In this document: positions 1 through 7,187 of the stretch, piece by piece
Layout: each line of letters opens with the position of its first letter
Position numbering within the stretch: the first letter of the stretch is position 1
Source of the DNA: an uncultured Bacteroidota bacterium
Lineage (GTDB): Bacteria > Bacteroidota > Bacteroidia > Chitinophagales > Chitinophagaceae
Direction of reading: 5' to 3'
Length of the DNA: 11,003 nt
Assembly (NCBI GenBank): GCA_903933995.1
Contig: CAIZMD010000778.1
Coordinates: forward strand, 1 to 11,003
Position numbers and translations under genes: made by a program
The notes under the pieces: model-generated
Told to the model about the DNA's origin: nothing
Seen by the model: only the letters and a program-made list of their open reading frames with translations
The model's database searches: none

Positions 1-168
1 GATACCATACAAGTGCGTTTCACCTGCAAAGAAAAAATTGCACAAGAGAAAAAAGAAATCACCGATATTGACAAAGGGATTGTAAAATGGTTGGTAGAGA
101 TTATAGACGCAACCAATGAGATTACCGGTATTGCTACCATTCTAACCATGGTGGCCAAAAAAGACTAG
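1..168 (+). CDS. paaZ: PaaZ-like oxepin-CoA hydrolase / semialdehyde dehydrogenase, C-terminal end (partial)
   Basis: Frame 1 is open from the window edge to a TAG at 166-168, giving the last 55 residues of a protein. The stretch begins DTIQVRFTCKEKIA and ends ILTMVAKKD, which resembles the C-terminal MaoC-like hotdog (R-hydratase) domain of PaaZ as I remember it from E. coli (DTIQVRLTCKRK...; ILTLVAR near the end). In that family the C-terminal domain hydrolyses the oxepin-CoA ring and an N-terminal aldehyde dehydrogenase domain, which is outside the window, oxidises the semialdehyde product in aerobic phenylacetate breakdown. The next gene, a crotonase, starts directly after the stop codon, which fits a paa operon. 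A stand-alone MaoC dehydratase is the alternative, since the dehydrogenase domain cannot be seen. Confidence 0.75.
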   Translation, partial: DTIQVRFTCKEKIAQEKKEITDIDKGIVKWLVEIIDATNEITGIATILTMVAKKD

Positions 169-924
169 ATGGAAAATTATGTTCGCTATCAGGTAGACAA
201 TGGCATTGGTGTGATTGAGTTTTTTACGGCTCAACACAATTCATTGCCATCGGCCATTTTAAAAGAATTGGCTAACACCATTACCATTGCCGGGGGCGAT
301 GCTTCTTGCAAGGTGTTGATCTTACAATCAGGTGGAGCCAAAACTTTTTGCGCTGGCGCATCCTTTGACGAGTTATTACAAATTACCACCGAAGCAGAAG
401 GATTGGAATTCTTTAGCGGCTTTGCCCACGTGATCAATGCCATGCGTACCTGCCCCAAATTTATCATCGGCCGTGTGCAAGGAAAAGCCATAGGTGGAGG
501 TGTTGGTCTAGCATCTGCCTGCGATTATACATTTGGAACTGTAGAAGCATCTATTAAATTATCTGAACTAGCCGTTGGCATTGGACCCTTTGTAGTAGGC
601 CCCGCAGTTGAAAGAAAAATAGGATCATCCGCGGCTTATGAATTGGCCATTGATGCCACAGGTTTTAGATCGGCCCAATGGGCCCAAGAAAAAGGGCTCT
701 ATGCATCCGTTCACCCAGACATAACATCAATGGACGCCGCCATTTTAAACCTGGCTGATACCTTAGCTGCATCCAGCCCCGCCGCCATGGCAGAAATTAA
801 AACAGCCTTCTGGTCCGGTACCGAGCATTGGAATGAATTATTACTTAGCCGCGCCGCCATCAGTGGCAGACTCATACTCACAGCAGAAGCCCGCGTATTT
901 TTAGAAGGATTTAAGAAGAAATAA
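169..924 (+). CDS. Enoyl-CoA hydratase/isomerase family protein (crotonase fold)
   Basis: A 251-residue protein, the usual size for the crotonase superfamily, whose members hydrate or isomerise acyl-CoA thioesters in the cytosol. The first oxyanion-hole segment is visible as FCAGASFDEL (60-69) and the second as the GGG turn at 109-111. The second catalytic glutamate is present as E133 in LSEL, but the position of the first glutamate of true hydratases is glycine (G113, in GGGVGLA). Many isomerases of the fold keep only the second glutamate, so an isomerase or specialised hydratase is at least as likely as a classical hydratase. The ATG directly abuts the TAG of the PaaZ-like gene, so the two are probably translationally coupled and this enzyme probably serves phenylacetate beta-oxidation (PaaF- or PaaG-like role). 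A LiuC-like methylglutaconyl-CoA hydratase is the main alternative. No clear terminator is seen after the stop. Confidence 0.85.
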   Translation: MENYVRYQVDNGIGVIEFFTAQHNSLPSAILKELANTITIAGGDASCKVLILQSGGAKTFCAGASFDELLQITTEAEGLEFFSGFAHVINAMRTCPKFIIGRVQGKAIGGGVGLASACDYTFGTVEASIKLSELAVGIGPFVVGPAVERKIGSSAAYELAIDATGFRSAQWAQEKGLYASVHPDITSMDAAILNLADTLAASSPAAMAEIKTAFWSGTEHWNELLLSRAAISGRLILTAEARVFLEGFKKK

Positions 925-935
925 AAATTGATTCT

Positions 936-1229
936 TTAAAATAATTCTGCAATAGAGATTTTAAAAGTATCTGCTATTTCCGTTAAAGTATCAATTGTAA
1001 AATTGTGTGTACCACTCAGCCATTTTGTAATTTCTGAAGGATGTCTATTTACTTTTTCAGCAAATGTTGTTTTATTCCATCCACGCAATTCCAATAACTG
1101 ATCCAACTTTGTTGCAACAGCATATTTATTGATAATTTGTTTTTTTTCAACCTTACTTACCTCTGACAAAACTTCTCTTAATAAAGGAGAGCTATGTTTT
1201 CTAGCTTTTGTTTCAGTCTTCATATTCAT
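936..1229 (-). CDS. XRE-family helix-turn-helix protein, antitoxin-like
   Basis: A 97-residue protein with a single XRE/Cro helix-turn-helix at about residues 41-97 (LDQLLELRGWNKTTFAEKV, then the recognition-helix region HPSEITKWLSGTHNFT). The N-terminal 40 residues are charged and basic (KTETKARKHSSPLLREVL), as in antitoxins that have an extra partner-binding segment. Start: ATG at 1229; a second ATG two codons later is possible. The ATG overlaps the stop of a short upstream ORF as TAATG, so the gene is the downstream member of a two-gene unit, the usual place for a HigA-like antitoxin. A perfect 32-bp palindrome upstream is a plausible autoregulatory operator. The gene is convergent with the enoyl-CoA hydratase, whose stop is 11 bp away, and is AT-rich compared with it. 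Solitary transcriptional regulator is the alternative. Confidence 0.8.
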   Translation of the reverse strand: MNMKTETKARKHSSPLLREVLSEVSKVEKKQIINKYAVATKLDQLLELRGWNKTTFAEKVNRHPSEITKWLSGTHNFTIDTLTEIADTFKISIAELF

Positions 1230-1324
1230 TAAAATAATGTTTCATCTGCATGGTTCTCAATAACTGAATAAACTGTTGCTCCAGCACCCGAGAACTCTGA
1301 CATTTCAACTATTTCGTAATGCAC
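1229..1324 (-). pseudogene. Short ORF upstream of the XRE gene, probable N-terminal stump of its partner (toxin-like) protein
   Basis: Reading the - strand, GTG at 1324 opens 31 codons (VHYEIVEMSEFSGAGATVYS, then VIENHADETLF) and ends in a TAA whose last base starts the ATG of the XRE gene (TAATG). The same frame is open back to about 1351 without an ATG; an internal ATG at 1303 would give 24 residues. From memory, Bacteroidetes XRE proteins with a similar ...RKHSSPLLREVLSEV N-terminus often follow a larger protein whose beginning has a similar FSG.(A)..YSV...(D)ETLF pattern. If so, this piece is the first part of that protein with the remainder deleted. That homology is recalled, not searched. 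It could instead be a genuine very small protein, which the exact stop/start overlap would suit. Confidence 0.45.
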
Positions 1325-1352
1325 AAACTCAAATTGAAGGTAAATAAATTTT

Positions 1353-1384
1353 TATTTAATTTCACTTATAAGTGAAATTAAATA
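1353..1384. promoter_or_regulatory. Perfect 32-bp palindrome, candidate operator of the XRE unit
   Basis: The 16 bases TATTTAATTTCACTTA (1353-1368) are followed without spacing by their exact reverse complement (1369-1384). The core is TTTCAC-TTATAA-GTGAAA. It lies 29 bp upstream of the GTG of the short ORF and about 120 bp upstream of the XRE start, where an antitoxin-type repressor would bind its own promoter. A very similar core (TTTC..TTATAA..GAAA) overlaps the start of the higB-like gene at 7179-7200. Binding by the neighbouring XRE protein is inferred. A bidirectional terminator is unlikely because the stem has only 4 G/C pairs of 16 and no T-run follows. Confidence 0.6.
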
Positions 1385-1475
1385 CTGCTACTTAAATTTA
1401 ATTCTCTTCTAATGAGTTAATTACCAATAAATTGTAAAAAGATTTAAGCTATAGAATTTTTTTAGAACCATTTCC

Positions 1476-2339
1476 TCATTCAAACCCCATCCGCTTTCTA
1501 TATTCATTGGGTTGCATACCCTTTAATAATTTAAACTGTTTGTTGAAATTGGTGAAGCTATTAAAGCCACTTTCAAAACAAACTTCTTTGATGCTCATAC
1601 TTTTCTCCGCTAAGAGTTTGCAGGCATAACCAACACGCAGTTCAATGATCAACACAGAAAAACTTTTCCGGGTTCTGGATTTAAAATATCGGCAAAAAGA
1701 ATTGGTGGCCAAGTTGGCAATGGCTGCCACGTCTTTTAAATAAATCTTCTGTTTAAAATGCGTGAGGGCATAATTGTAAATGGCATTGATTCTTTCATTT
1801 TCAGAAGAGACAAATTCAAAATGGTTGGCAGAAGAAATATAGTTGGGTTGATGGTCTTTAGAAAGAACCTGCAACAATTGCATCAGACAAATCAATCGCT
1901 CCGTTCCTTCTGAGAGAATTAATTGGGTTAAAATTTGCTTGGCCAAAACTGCCACTTCATCACTAACAACCATCCCACGCTTAGCCCTTTCCAATAATTT
2001 TCTAATGGCTTGATTCTCGGGTAAGCTAAAAAAATCTTTGCCCCAAAAATCATCGCAAAACTGCGTTAACTCAATCAGTGATGGAAGGGGTTGTCCCTGC
2101 GTATAAGCATCATCAAATCGCCAATAGTGGGGCAACTGAGCCCCAATTAAAATCAAATTTCCTGGGCTAAACCTAATAGAAGTATCTCCTGCAAATAAGG
2201 TTCCTTCTCCCTGCATCACATGAATCAATTCTATTTCGGGGTGGTAATGCCAATTATTATTGACATAGGGCATGGCGTCTTGTCTAGCACTAAAGGAGAT
2301 GGAGGGCCCCGATGTAATTTTTAAAAGCTGTGGACGCAT
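1476..2339 (-). CDS. AraC-family transcriptional regulator
   Basis: A 287-residue protein when started at the ATG at 2339; a TTG two codons earlier is less likely. The N-terminal cupin-type sensor domain shows NNWHYHPEIELIHV (28-41), the glycine turn GEGTLF and QLPHYWR near residue 70, the pattern of sugar-sensing AraC regulators. The C-terminal roughly 100 residues (from about 188) hold the two helix-turn-helix motifs of the AraC DNA-binding domain, ending with the diagnostic CFESGFNSFTNFNKQFK segment and P-NEYRKR. It is transcribed divergently from the SDR-fucD-fucP operon across 159 bp, so it is very likely that operon's regulator, probably an activator responding to L-fucose or a derivative. 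The effector cannot be read from sequence. Confidence 0.9.
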   Translation of the reverse strand: MRPQLLKITSGPSISFSARQDAMPYVNNNWHYHPEIELIHVMQGEGTLFAGDTSIRFSPGNLILIGAQLPHYWRFDDAYTQGQPLPSLIELTQFCDDFWGKDFFSLPENQAIRKLLERAKRGMVVSDEVAVLAKQILTQLILSEGTERLICLMQLLQVLSKDHQPNYISSANHFEFVSSENERINAIYNYALTHFKQKIYLKDVAAIANLATNSFCRYFKSRTRKSFSVLIIELRVGYACKLLAEKSMSIKEVCFESGFNSFTNFNKQFKLLKGMQPNEYRKRMGFE

Positions 2340-2498
2340 GAGCAATTATTGGGTTATTGGGTTAACTGCCGCCGAATGGTTTATGGTAAAATAGTGCAAT
2401 AATCGGATAATATTGCAGGCAAATAGCTGGAAAACAAGGTTTTTATTTGTATTCTAACAAACAGTTAATCTATTTTAACCTGTTCAACTAACCTTGCT
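2340..2498. promoter_or_regulatory. Divergent control region between the araC-type gene and the fucose operon
   Basis: These 159 bp hold no gene and must carry both divergent promoters. Two repeats are visible: a tandem ATTGGGTT duplication at 2348-2363, just upstream of the regulator's ATG, and an inverted repeat GTTAA-N6-TTAAC at 2464-2479, 20 bp before the SDR start. TTTATTTG at 2442-2449 resembles a Bacteroidetes -7 element (TAnnTTTG) but has no well-spaced -33 TTG, so promoter placement is uncertain. AraC proteins normally bind direct repeats near the -33 region; neither repeat is an obvious match. Confidence 0.35.
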
Positions 2499-3260
2499 AT
2501 GCTACTTAAGAACAAAGTCATTTTTCTTACCGGGGGTTCTATGGGTATTGGTGCCGAGTGCGCCAAAGCCTATGCCAAGGAGGGAGCCCTCTTGGCCATT
2601 GCAGCACTTGATCAAGCAGCCATTGAAACCGTGATTCAAGAAATTGGAGGTGCGCATCTTTGTTTGCCCTGTGATGTTTCGGATGAAGTACTAGTAAAAG
2701 ATGCCATAGAACAAACCATCGCGCATTTTGGACGCATAGACGCCATTCACAATAATGCCGGAATTGCCTATCCTTCCAAAGCTATCCACGAAACCACCAC
2801 AGAGGAATGGGACAAGCTAATGAACGTGAATTTAAAATCGGTTTACCTAACTACTAAATATGGTTTTGAAGCATTAAAAGCAAGTAAGGGTACCATCCTC
2901 AATACCAGCAGTTTGGTGGCAGAGATAGGTCAAGAATTACACGCTGCTTATTCTGCAACAAAGGGCGCCATGAATACCCTGACCAAATCAATGGCATTGG
3001 ATTATGCCAAATTTGGGATTCGGGTAAATGCCGTAGCACCTGCAGGTGTGTGGACCCCCATGCTCAGAGACTGGTCAAAAGAACAACCCAATAGCACAGA
3101 AATTGAAAATTATCTAGACAAGATTCATCCATTGGGTTATTGCCCTTCGGGCGATGTAGTGGCAGACGCTTGCGTCTTTTTATTATCAGACAAAGCCCGA
3201 TTTATTACCGGATGCATATTACCCATTAGCGGCGGCGCAGAATTAGGATATAGATTATAA
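2499..3260 (+). CDS. SDR-family oxidoreductase, probably of the L-fucose oxidation pathway
   Basis: A 253-residue classical short-chain dehydrogenase. Seen: the Rossmann dinucleotide motif TGGSMGIG (11-18), CDV at 58-60, NNAG (85-88), N111, and the catalytic triad S138, Y151 and K155 (YSATK). The C-terminus ISGGAELGYRL is typical of the family. It heads an operon with L-fuconate dehydratase 17 bp downstream and a fucose permease after that. In the non-phosphorylating L-fucose pathway two SDR steps are known: oxidation of L-fucose, and oxidation of 2-keto-3-deoxy-L-fuconate. Either fits, with the keto-deoxy-fuconate dehydrogenase somewhat favoured by the fucD neighbour; sequence alone does not decide. 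The ATG at 2499 places the Rossmann motif at the usual distance from the N-terminus. Confidence 0.88.
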   Translation: MLLKNKVIFLTGGSMGIGAECAKAYAKEGALLAIAALDQAAIETVIQEIGGAHLCLPCDVSDEVLVKDAIEQTIAHFGRIDAIHNNAGIAYPSKAIHETTTEEWDKLMNVNLKSVYLTTKYGFEALKASKGTILNTSSLVAEIGQELHAAYSATKGAMNTLTKSMALDYAKFGIRVNAVAPAGVWTPMLRDWSKEQPNSTEIENYLDKIHPLGYCPSGDVVADACVFLLSDKARFITGCILPISGGAELGYRL

Positions 3261-3277
3261 GAACAATACAATAGATC

Positions 3278-4507
3278 ATGATTCAGAAGATTATTATTGA
3301 AGACAGAAGATTTCCGCTTGGTGCAGGTGCTGGTAGCGATGCTATTCACAGAGACCCCGTTTACTCTTATGCAGTATGCAAATTGGTAGATGATTCCGGA
3401 TTGGTAGGAACAGGATTTGCCTTTACTGTAGGAGAAGGCAATGATCTGGTTTGCAACGCTGCGGCTTTTTATGCAGAGACACTTAAAGGAAAAGATATTG
3501 AAGAACTGATGGCCAATTTTGGATCCCATTTACACGCGTTGTCTAATGAACAACAGTTTAGATGGTTGGGGCCACACAAAGGTGTTGTGCATTTAGGACT
3601 AGCCGCTGTAACCAATGCCTGTTATGATTTGTGGGCCAAGAAAAGAGCCGTGCCCCTTTGGAAATTATTGATCAGTTTGAGTCCAGAACAAATAGTGAAT
3701 ACCCTTGATCTTAGTTATCTAGAAGATGAATTAACCAGAACCCAAGCCATTGATTTAATCAAAGAACAAGAAAGTACCAACTCAGAAAGAAGCAGCATTT
3801 TAACCAAGGGCTATCCAGGTTATGACACTTCTATTGGCTGGTTTAATTATAGCGATGAAAAAGTAAGAGAGAATTGTAAAAAAGCAGTAGCAGAGGGATT
3901 CACCGCCATGAAATTAAAAGTGGGTTCCAAAGCATTTGAAAGAGATATTAGAAGGGCGCATATAGTTAGAGAAGTTGCGGGTGATGAGGCAAAGATAATG
4001 TTAGACGCCAATCAACAATGGACCTTACCACAAGCAAAAATTATTTGCATAGAATTGCAGAGCATGAATCCCTATTGGATTGAAGAACCCACGCATCCAG
4101 ATGATGTAATGGCACACAAGGTCTTGGCCGATGCTATTGCTCCAACAAAAATTGCCTTGGGTGAGCACGTACCAAACAGAATCCTATTCAAGAATTTCTT
4201 ACAAACAAAATCAGTAGGTTTTGTTCAGGTAGACGCAGTAAGGGTGGCAGGTGTTAGTGAATTTATTGCAGTGAGTTTACTCAGCAAAAAATTTGGCATT
4301 CCGGTTGTGCCGCACGTGGGCGATATGGGACAGCTGCACCAACACTTGGTGTTGTTCAACCATATTAAACTAGGTCATGAAGCATTGTTCTTAGAACATA
4401 TTCCACACTTGCAAAAGCATTTTGTAAACCCAGTGAAAATTGAAAACGGGGTTTATAAAACTCCAGAAACACCAGGTAGCAGTTGCGATTTAAAAGAAAC
4501 CAACTAG
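3278..4507 (+). CDS. fucD: L-fuconate dehydratase (enolase superfamily, mandelate racemase subgroup)
   Basis: A 409-residue enolase-superfamily enzyme that dehydrates L-fuconate to 2-keto-3-deoxy-L-fuconate. The N-terminal capping domain carries the family phrase FPLGAGAGSDAIHRDPVYSYA (as two parts, residues 12-32) and RWLGPHKGVVHL (95-106). The barrel carries the expected catalytic and metal residues: KLK with K212 and K214, D243 in DANQQW, E269/E270 in WIEEP, E296 in LGEH, H346 in VPHVG and E373 in LEHIPHL. The acid/base pair and three metal ligands all appear intact, so it should be active. It is slightly shorter than the usual roughly 430-440 residues. It lies between the SDR gene (17 bp upstream) and the FucP-like permease, consistent with a fucose operon. 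A related acid-sugar dehydratase with another substrate is the alternative. Confidence 0.88.
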   Translation: MIQKIIIEDRRFPLGAGAGSDAIHRDPVYSYAVCKLVDDSGLVGTGFAFTVGEGNDLVCNAAAFYAETLKGKDIEELMANFGSHLHALSNEQQFRWLGPHKGVVHLGLAAVTNACYDLWAKKRAVPLWKLLISLSPEQIVNTLDLSYLEDELTRTQAIDLIKEQESTNSERSSILTKGYPGYDTSIGWFNYSDEKVRENCKKAVAEGFTAMKLKVGSKAFERDIRRAHIVREVAGDEAKIMLDANQQWTLPQAKIICIELQSMNPYWIEEPTHPDDVMAHKVLADAIAPTKIALGEHVPNRILFKNFLQTKSVGFVQVDAVRVAGVSEFIAVSLLSKKFGIPVVPHVGDMGQLHQHLVLFNHIKLGHEALFLEHIPHLQKHFVNPVKIENGVYKTPETPGSSCDLKETN

Positions 4508-4530
4508 TTCAATACCATAACCTTGCCCAC

Positions 4531-5793
4531 GTGAAACAAAACAAAACAACCAGTATATTATTTCCACTGCTCATTGTCATGTGTCTCATGTTTTTCTGGA
4601 ACATGAGTAGGAATATCAACGATATTTTAATTCCGCATTTAAAGCGAGCCTGTCAATTAACAGATCTTGAATCATCACTTATTCAATCTGCTTTTTTTGG
4701 TGCCTATTTTTTAATGGCCATCCCGGCAGGATATTTTATTCAAAAAAAAGGATACCGAGTTGGCATGATTACAGGATTGTTAACCGCGGCCCTTGGTGCA
4801 GCTTTGTTTTATCCAGCGGCAGAAATCAGGTACTATCCTTTATTTCTCTTGGCACTATTTATCATGGCAGCAGGATTTACTTTTTTAGAAGTAACCGCAA
4901 CACCATACATCTCAAAACTAGGAGATCCCGAAGGTGCTTCTAGCAGGTTGAGTTTATCAGCAGCTGTTGGTTCATTGGGAGCAACCATTGCACCCTATAT
5001 TGGAGCGCTCTTGCTTTTACACGAAAAAGACATACCACAAACAAGCATTGATTCATTTAGCGCTACTGAACTGCAAGCATTTTTAACTGCAGAAGCCAAT
5101 TTGGTAAAACTACCCTATCTAGGATTGGCAGGCTTATTCATTGCCATGGGATTACTGCTCTGCTTTATCAAACTGCCTAGCATTGCAGATGAAGAGCAAA
5201 GCAATTATTCCTTTAAAAAGATTTTTCAATTTTCCCATGCCATGTATGGCATTGGCGCGGTGTTTTGTTATGTAGGTGCCGAAGTAGGCATTGTGAGTTT
5301 TCTCATTCGCTATTCCAAGTCCATGGAATTAGAAGGACTCACCGAACAAAAGTCTGCCTTATTCATCACCGTGTTTATGGCGCTGGTTCTAGCCGGAAGA
5401 TTATTCGGATCATATATCCTCAAGAAGTTTAGCCCACCCAAAATGTTGGTAGTATCTTCCCTAGGCGCTTTTCTATTGGTGTTGATAGCCATCATCACCA
5501 CGGGCTATACATCCATCTGGTCCTTGGTATTCATAGGACTATTCACTTCTATCATGTATCCCATAGTCTTTACGCTAAGTATCAAAGACCTAGGCGCTTA
5601 TACCAAAACCGCATCCTCTCTATTGATCATGGGAATTGTTGGAGGCGCCATTGTACCACCTATCATGGGATATATCTCAGACAATGTTGGCATCCGATAC
5701 GCCTTCTTTGCACCACTGGTTTGTTATGCGTATGTGATTTACTTTGCTGTTAAGGGTCACCAAATAAAAGCTTCCAAAGCAAGCGTTAATTAA
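4531..5793 (+). CDS. fucP: L-fucose/H+ symporter, FucP-type MFS permease
   Basis: A 420-residue inner-membrane permease with about twelve hydrophobic segments, matching the fucose permease branch of the major facilitator superfamily. Residues aligned with functional positions of E. coli FucP are visible: NINDILIPH with D31 (E. coli D46) and FLEVTATPY with E120 (E. coli E135), plus IQSAFFGAYFLMAIPAGY and ALGAALFYPAAEI typical of the family. The asparagine common in the LETAANP motif is threonine here. I start at GTG 4531, which gives a short N-terminus MKQNKTTSILFPLL before the first membrane helix, 23 bp after fucD. A TTG at 4483 is in frame but would overlap fucD and add a basic tail. It supplies substrate to the upstream SDR and FucD enzymes. 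Transport of a related sugar such as galactose cannot be excluded. Confidence 0.85.
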   Translation: MKQNKTTSILFPLLIVMCLMFFWNMSRNINDILIPHLKRACQLTDLESSLIQSAFFGAYFLMAIPAGYFIQKKGYRVGMITGLLTAALGAALFYPAAEIRYYPLFLLALFIMAAGFTFLEVTATPYISKLGDPEGASSRLSLSAAVGSLGATIAPYIGALLLLHEKDIPQTSIDSFSATELQAFLTAEANLVKLPYLGLAGLFIAMGLLLCFIKLPSIADEEQSNYSFKKIFQFSHAMYGIGAVFCYVGAEVGIVSFLIRYSKSMELEGLTEQKSALFITVFMALVLAGRLFGSYILKKFSPPKMLVVSSLGAFLLVLIAIITTGYTSIWSLVFIGLFTSIMYPIVFTLSIKDLGAYTKTASSLLIMGIVGGAIVPPIMGYISDNVGIRYAFFAPLVCYAYVIYFAVKGHQIKASKASVN

Positions 5794-5824
5794 ATTAGTT
5801 TGCGTTGAAATTGGTAGCCACTCA

Positions 5825-6451
5825 ATGGAATCATTTACCGCAGAAACACTGGTCAAGTATTGCAAACTGCTTTGTAAAAAAGATACGGAGCTGCGCGATA
5901 CAATAGAGCAATATGGCTATCCACCATTTTGGCATCGGGAACCCAATTTTGAAACGCTGATCCATATTATATTGGAGCAACAGGTTTCGCTTGCATCGGC
6001 CCGCGCCGCTATGGATCAACTCCGCGCTAAGCTTCCCAAAATCACAGCAGCCATTTTATTATCGCTTTCTGATGAAGAAATGCGCGCCTGTTATTTTAGC
6101 AGACAAAAAATGGTCTATGCTCGAGCATTGGCACAAGCCATCTTAGACAAAACCCTCAACTTGAAAAAGTTGAATCAACTGGATGATGCAACCATTAGAA
6201 CAGAACTAAAAAAAATCAAAGGAATTGGAGACTGGACCGTAGACGTGTACTTGATGATGGCCTTACACCGCCCCAACCACTTCCCCACTGGCGATATTGC
6301 ACTCATGAACCGCCTCAAAGAAATCAAGGGTCTAACTCATTTGAGCAAAGATCAAGCCCTCAATATCGCGCTAGCATGGGAACCCCACCGAACCATTGCG
6401 GCTTATATTCTTTGGTGGGGATATATCTGCAAAAGGAAGATTAAGTTTTAG
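5825..6451 (+). CDS. DNA-3-methyladenine glycosylase, AlkA-type HhH-GPD protein
   Basis: A 208-residue base-excision repair glycosylase that would remove alkylated bases from DNA. The helix-hairpin-helix is at about 128-140 (LKKIKGIGDWTVD) with the conserved tryptophan W138, and the catalytic aspartate is D157 in FPTGDIALM. The IILEQQVSLASARAA segment (48-62) is the usual helix preceding it. It is shorter than E. coli AlkA (282 residues) because it lacks the N-terminal TBP-like domain, as is common for compact bacterial homologues. It follows the fucose permease by 31 bp on the same strand and may be cotranscribed, but it has no role in fucose metabolism. It is convergent with the antitoxin gene, whose stop is 6 bp away. 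Confidence 0.88.
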   Translation: MESFTAETLVKYCKLLCKKDTELRDTIEQYGYPPFWHREPNFETLIHIILEQQVSLASARAAMDQLRAKLPKITAAILLSLSDEEMRACYFSRQKMVYARALAQAILDKTLNLKKLNQLDDATIRTELKKIKGIGDWTVDVYLMMALHRPNHFPTGDIALMNRLKEIKGLTHLSKDQALNIALAWEPHRTIAAYILWWGYICKRKIKF

Positions 6452-6457
6452 AATTGT

Positions 6458-6808
6458 TTAAGCCTCAAGGTGCTGAATTGCAGAAAATCTTTTCCTTAAT
6501 TGATTGTTACTTTTATTAGTATTCATTTCTACTTTAAAATGCACAGTGGCATTCATTGCTTTAAATACTCGAACAATGGTAGAAATGGATGCATTACTTG
6601 AATTAGATTCCAATTTAGAAATTTGGGCCTTTTGAACCCCAACCAATTTTCCAAGTGCTTCTTGGGTCAAGTTTTTTTCAATTCTCACTTGTTTGATTTT
6701 AAAACCAATTTGGTCCAACGATAATTCAAGTTCAAAATCGTTACGACTTCTACTCCCCTTTTTACCAACTATGGAATCTTGCACTTCTTCTAGTGAATAC
6801 TTTTTCAT
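6458..6808 (-). CDS. HigA-type antitoxin, XRE family
   Basis: A 116-residue protein with a helix-turn-helix at about residues 37-94 (IKQVRIEKNLTQEALGKLVG, followed by VQKAQISKLE and a long third/fourth helix). The N-terminal MKKYSLEEVQDSIVGKKGSR segment and the position directly downstream of a RelE-like toxin are typical of the HigBA order, where toxin precedes antitoxin. I use the ATG at 6808, 4 bp after the toxin stop; the longer frame to 6850 would overlap the toxin end and adds residues with no family match. It should neutralise the toxin and repress the operon, probably through the palindrome at 7179-7200. Confidence 0.88.
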   Translation of the reverse strand: MKKYSLEEVQDSIVGKKGSRSRNDFELELSLDQIGFKIKQVRIEKNLTQEALGKLVGVQKAQISKLESNSSNASISTIVRVFKAMNATVHFKVEMNTNKSNNQLRKRFSAIQHLEA

Positions 6809-6812
6809 TGCG

Positions 6813-7187
6813 TCAATTTTTAAAATAAAGAAGCCTAATTGTATTTGCACGTTTAATTTGTAAATCGGGCACTTTACTTTGTTTCTTTATAAAACCATGA
6901 GTTGCTATAACTAATGTATTATTCTTATCTCTTTTATCCCAAAAAGCTAATAGTCTGTATTGTAAGCCTTGATAAAGGGTTCTAAATTCCCAAATATCTG
7001 AATCAATTTTTTTAAAGAATACTGGATCATTACCAAGCTGTGACTTCCTAATCCCTTGGAGAATTTTTTGTGCATGCTTAACTGGAAGTCCTTTCAAAAA
7101 AACAAAAGCGTCTTCTAAAAAAACAACCTTGAATTTTGAATTTTCAAAATCAACATCCTCTGAGTTAAAATTAAACATAAGTTTCAT
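6813..7187 (-). CDS. HigB/RelE-superfamily toxin (phage-derived Gp49-like)
   Basis: A 124-residue protein matching the Gp49-like branch of RelE/HigB ribosome-dependent mRNA interferases. The core is FFKKIDSDIWEFRTLYQG (57-74) and YRLLAFWD (77-84), followed by THGFIKKQSKVPDLQIKRA (96-114), the usual lysine-rich motif before the last strand. Length fits. ATG 7187 is preferred; an ATG three codons in (7178) is possible, and the operator-like palindrome covers both. The antitoxin gene starts 4 bp downstream. Repeat A with its promoter-like site lies about 105 bp upstream. No truncation or frameshift is seen. Confidence 0.88.
   Translation of the reverse strand: MKLMFNFNSEDVDFENSKFKVVFLEDAFVFLKGLPVKHAQKILQGIRKSQLGNDPVFFKKIDSDIWEFRTLYQGLQYRLLAFWDKRDKNNTLVIATHGFIKKQSKVPDLQIKRANTIRLLYFKN

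Noticed and set aside
2340..2345. TTG start two codons upstream for the AraC-type gene
   Set aside because: An ATG two codons further in (2339) is available and gives a normal N-terminus.
3137..3529. Long open frame on the - strand across the SDR/fucD junction
   Set aside because: It has no recognisable domain, crosses two well-supported genes on the other strand and behaves as a shadow frame.
4483..4530. TTG start at 4483 for the fucose permease
   Set aside because: It would overlap fucD by 25 bp and add a charged tail with no family match; GTG 4531 places the first helix at the usual distance.
6809..6850. Longer N-terminus for the HigA-like antitoxin
   Set aside because: The extra residues lie inside the end of the toxin gene; the ATG at 6808 gives a standard toxin-antitoxin junction.
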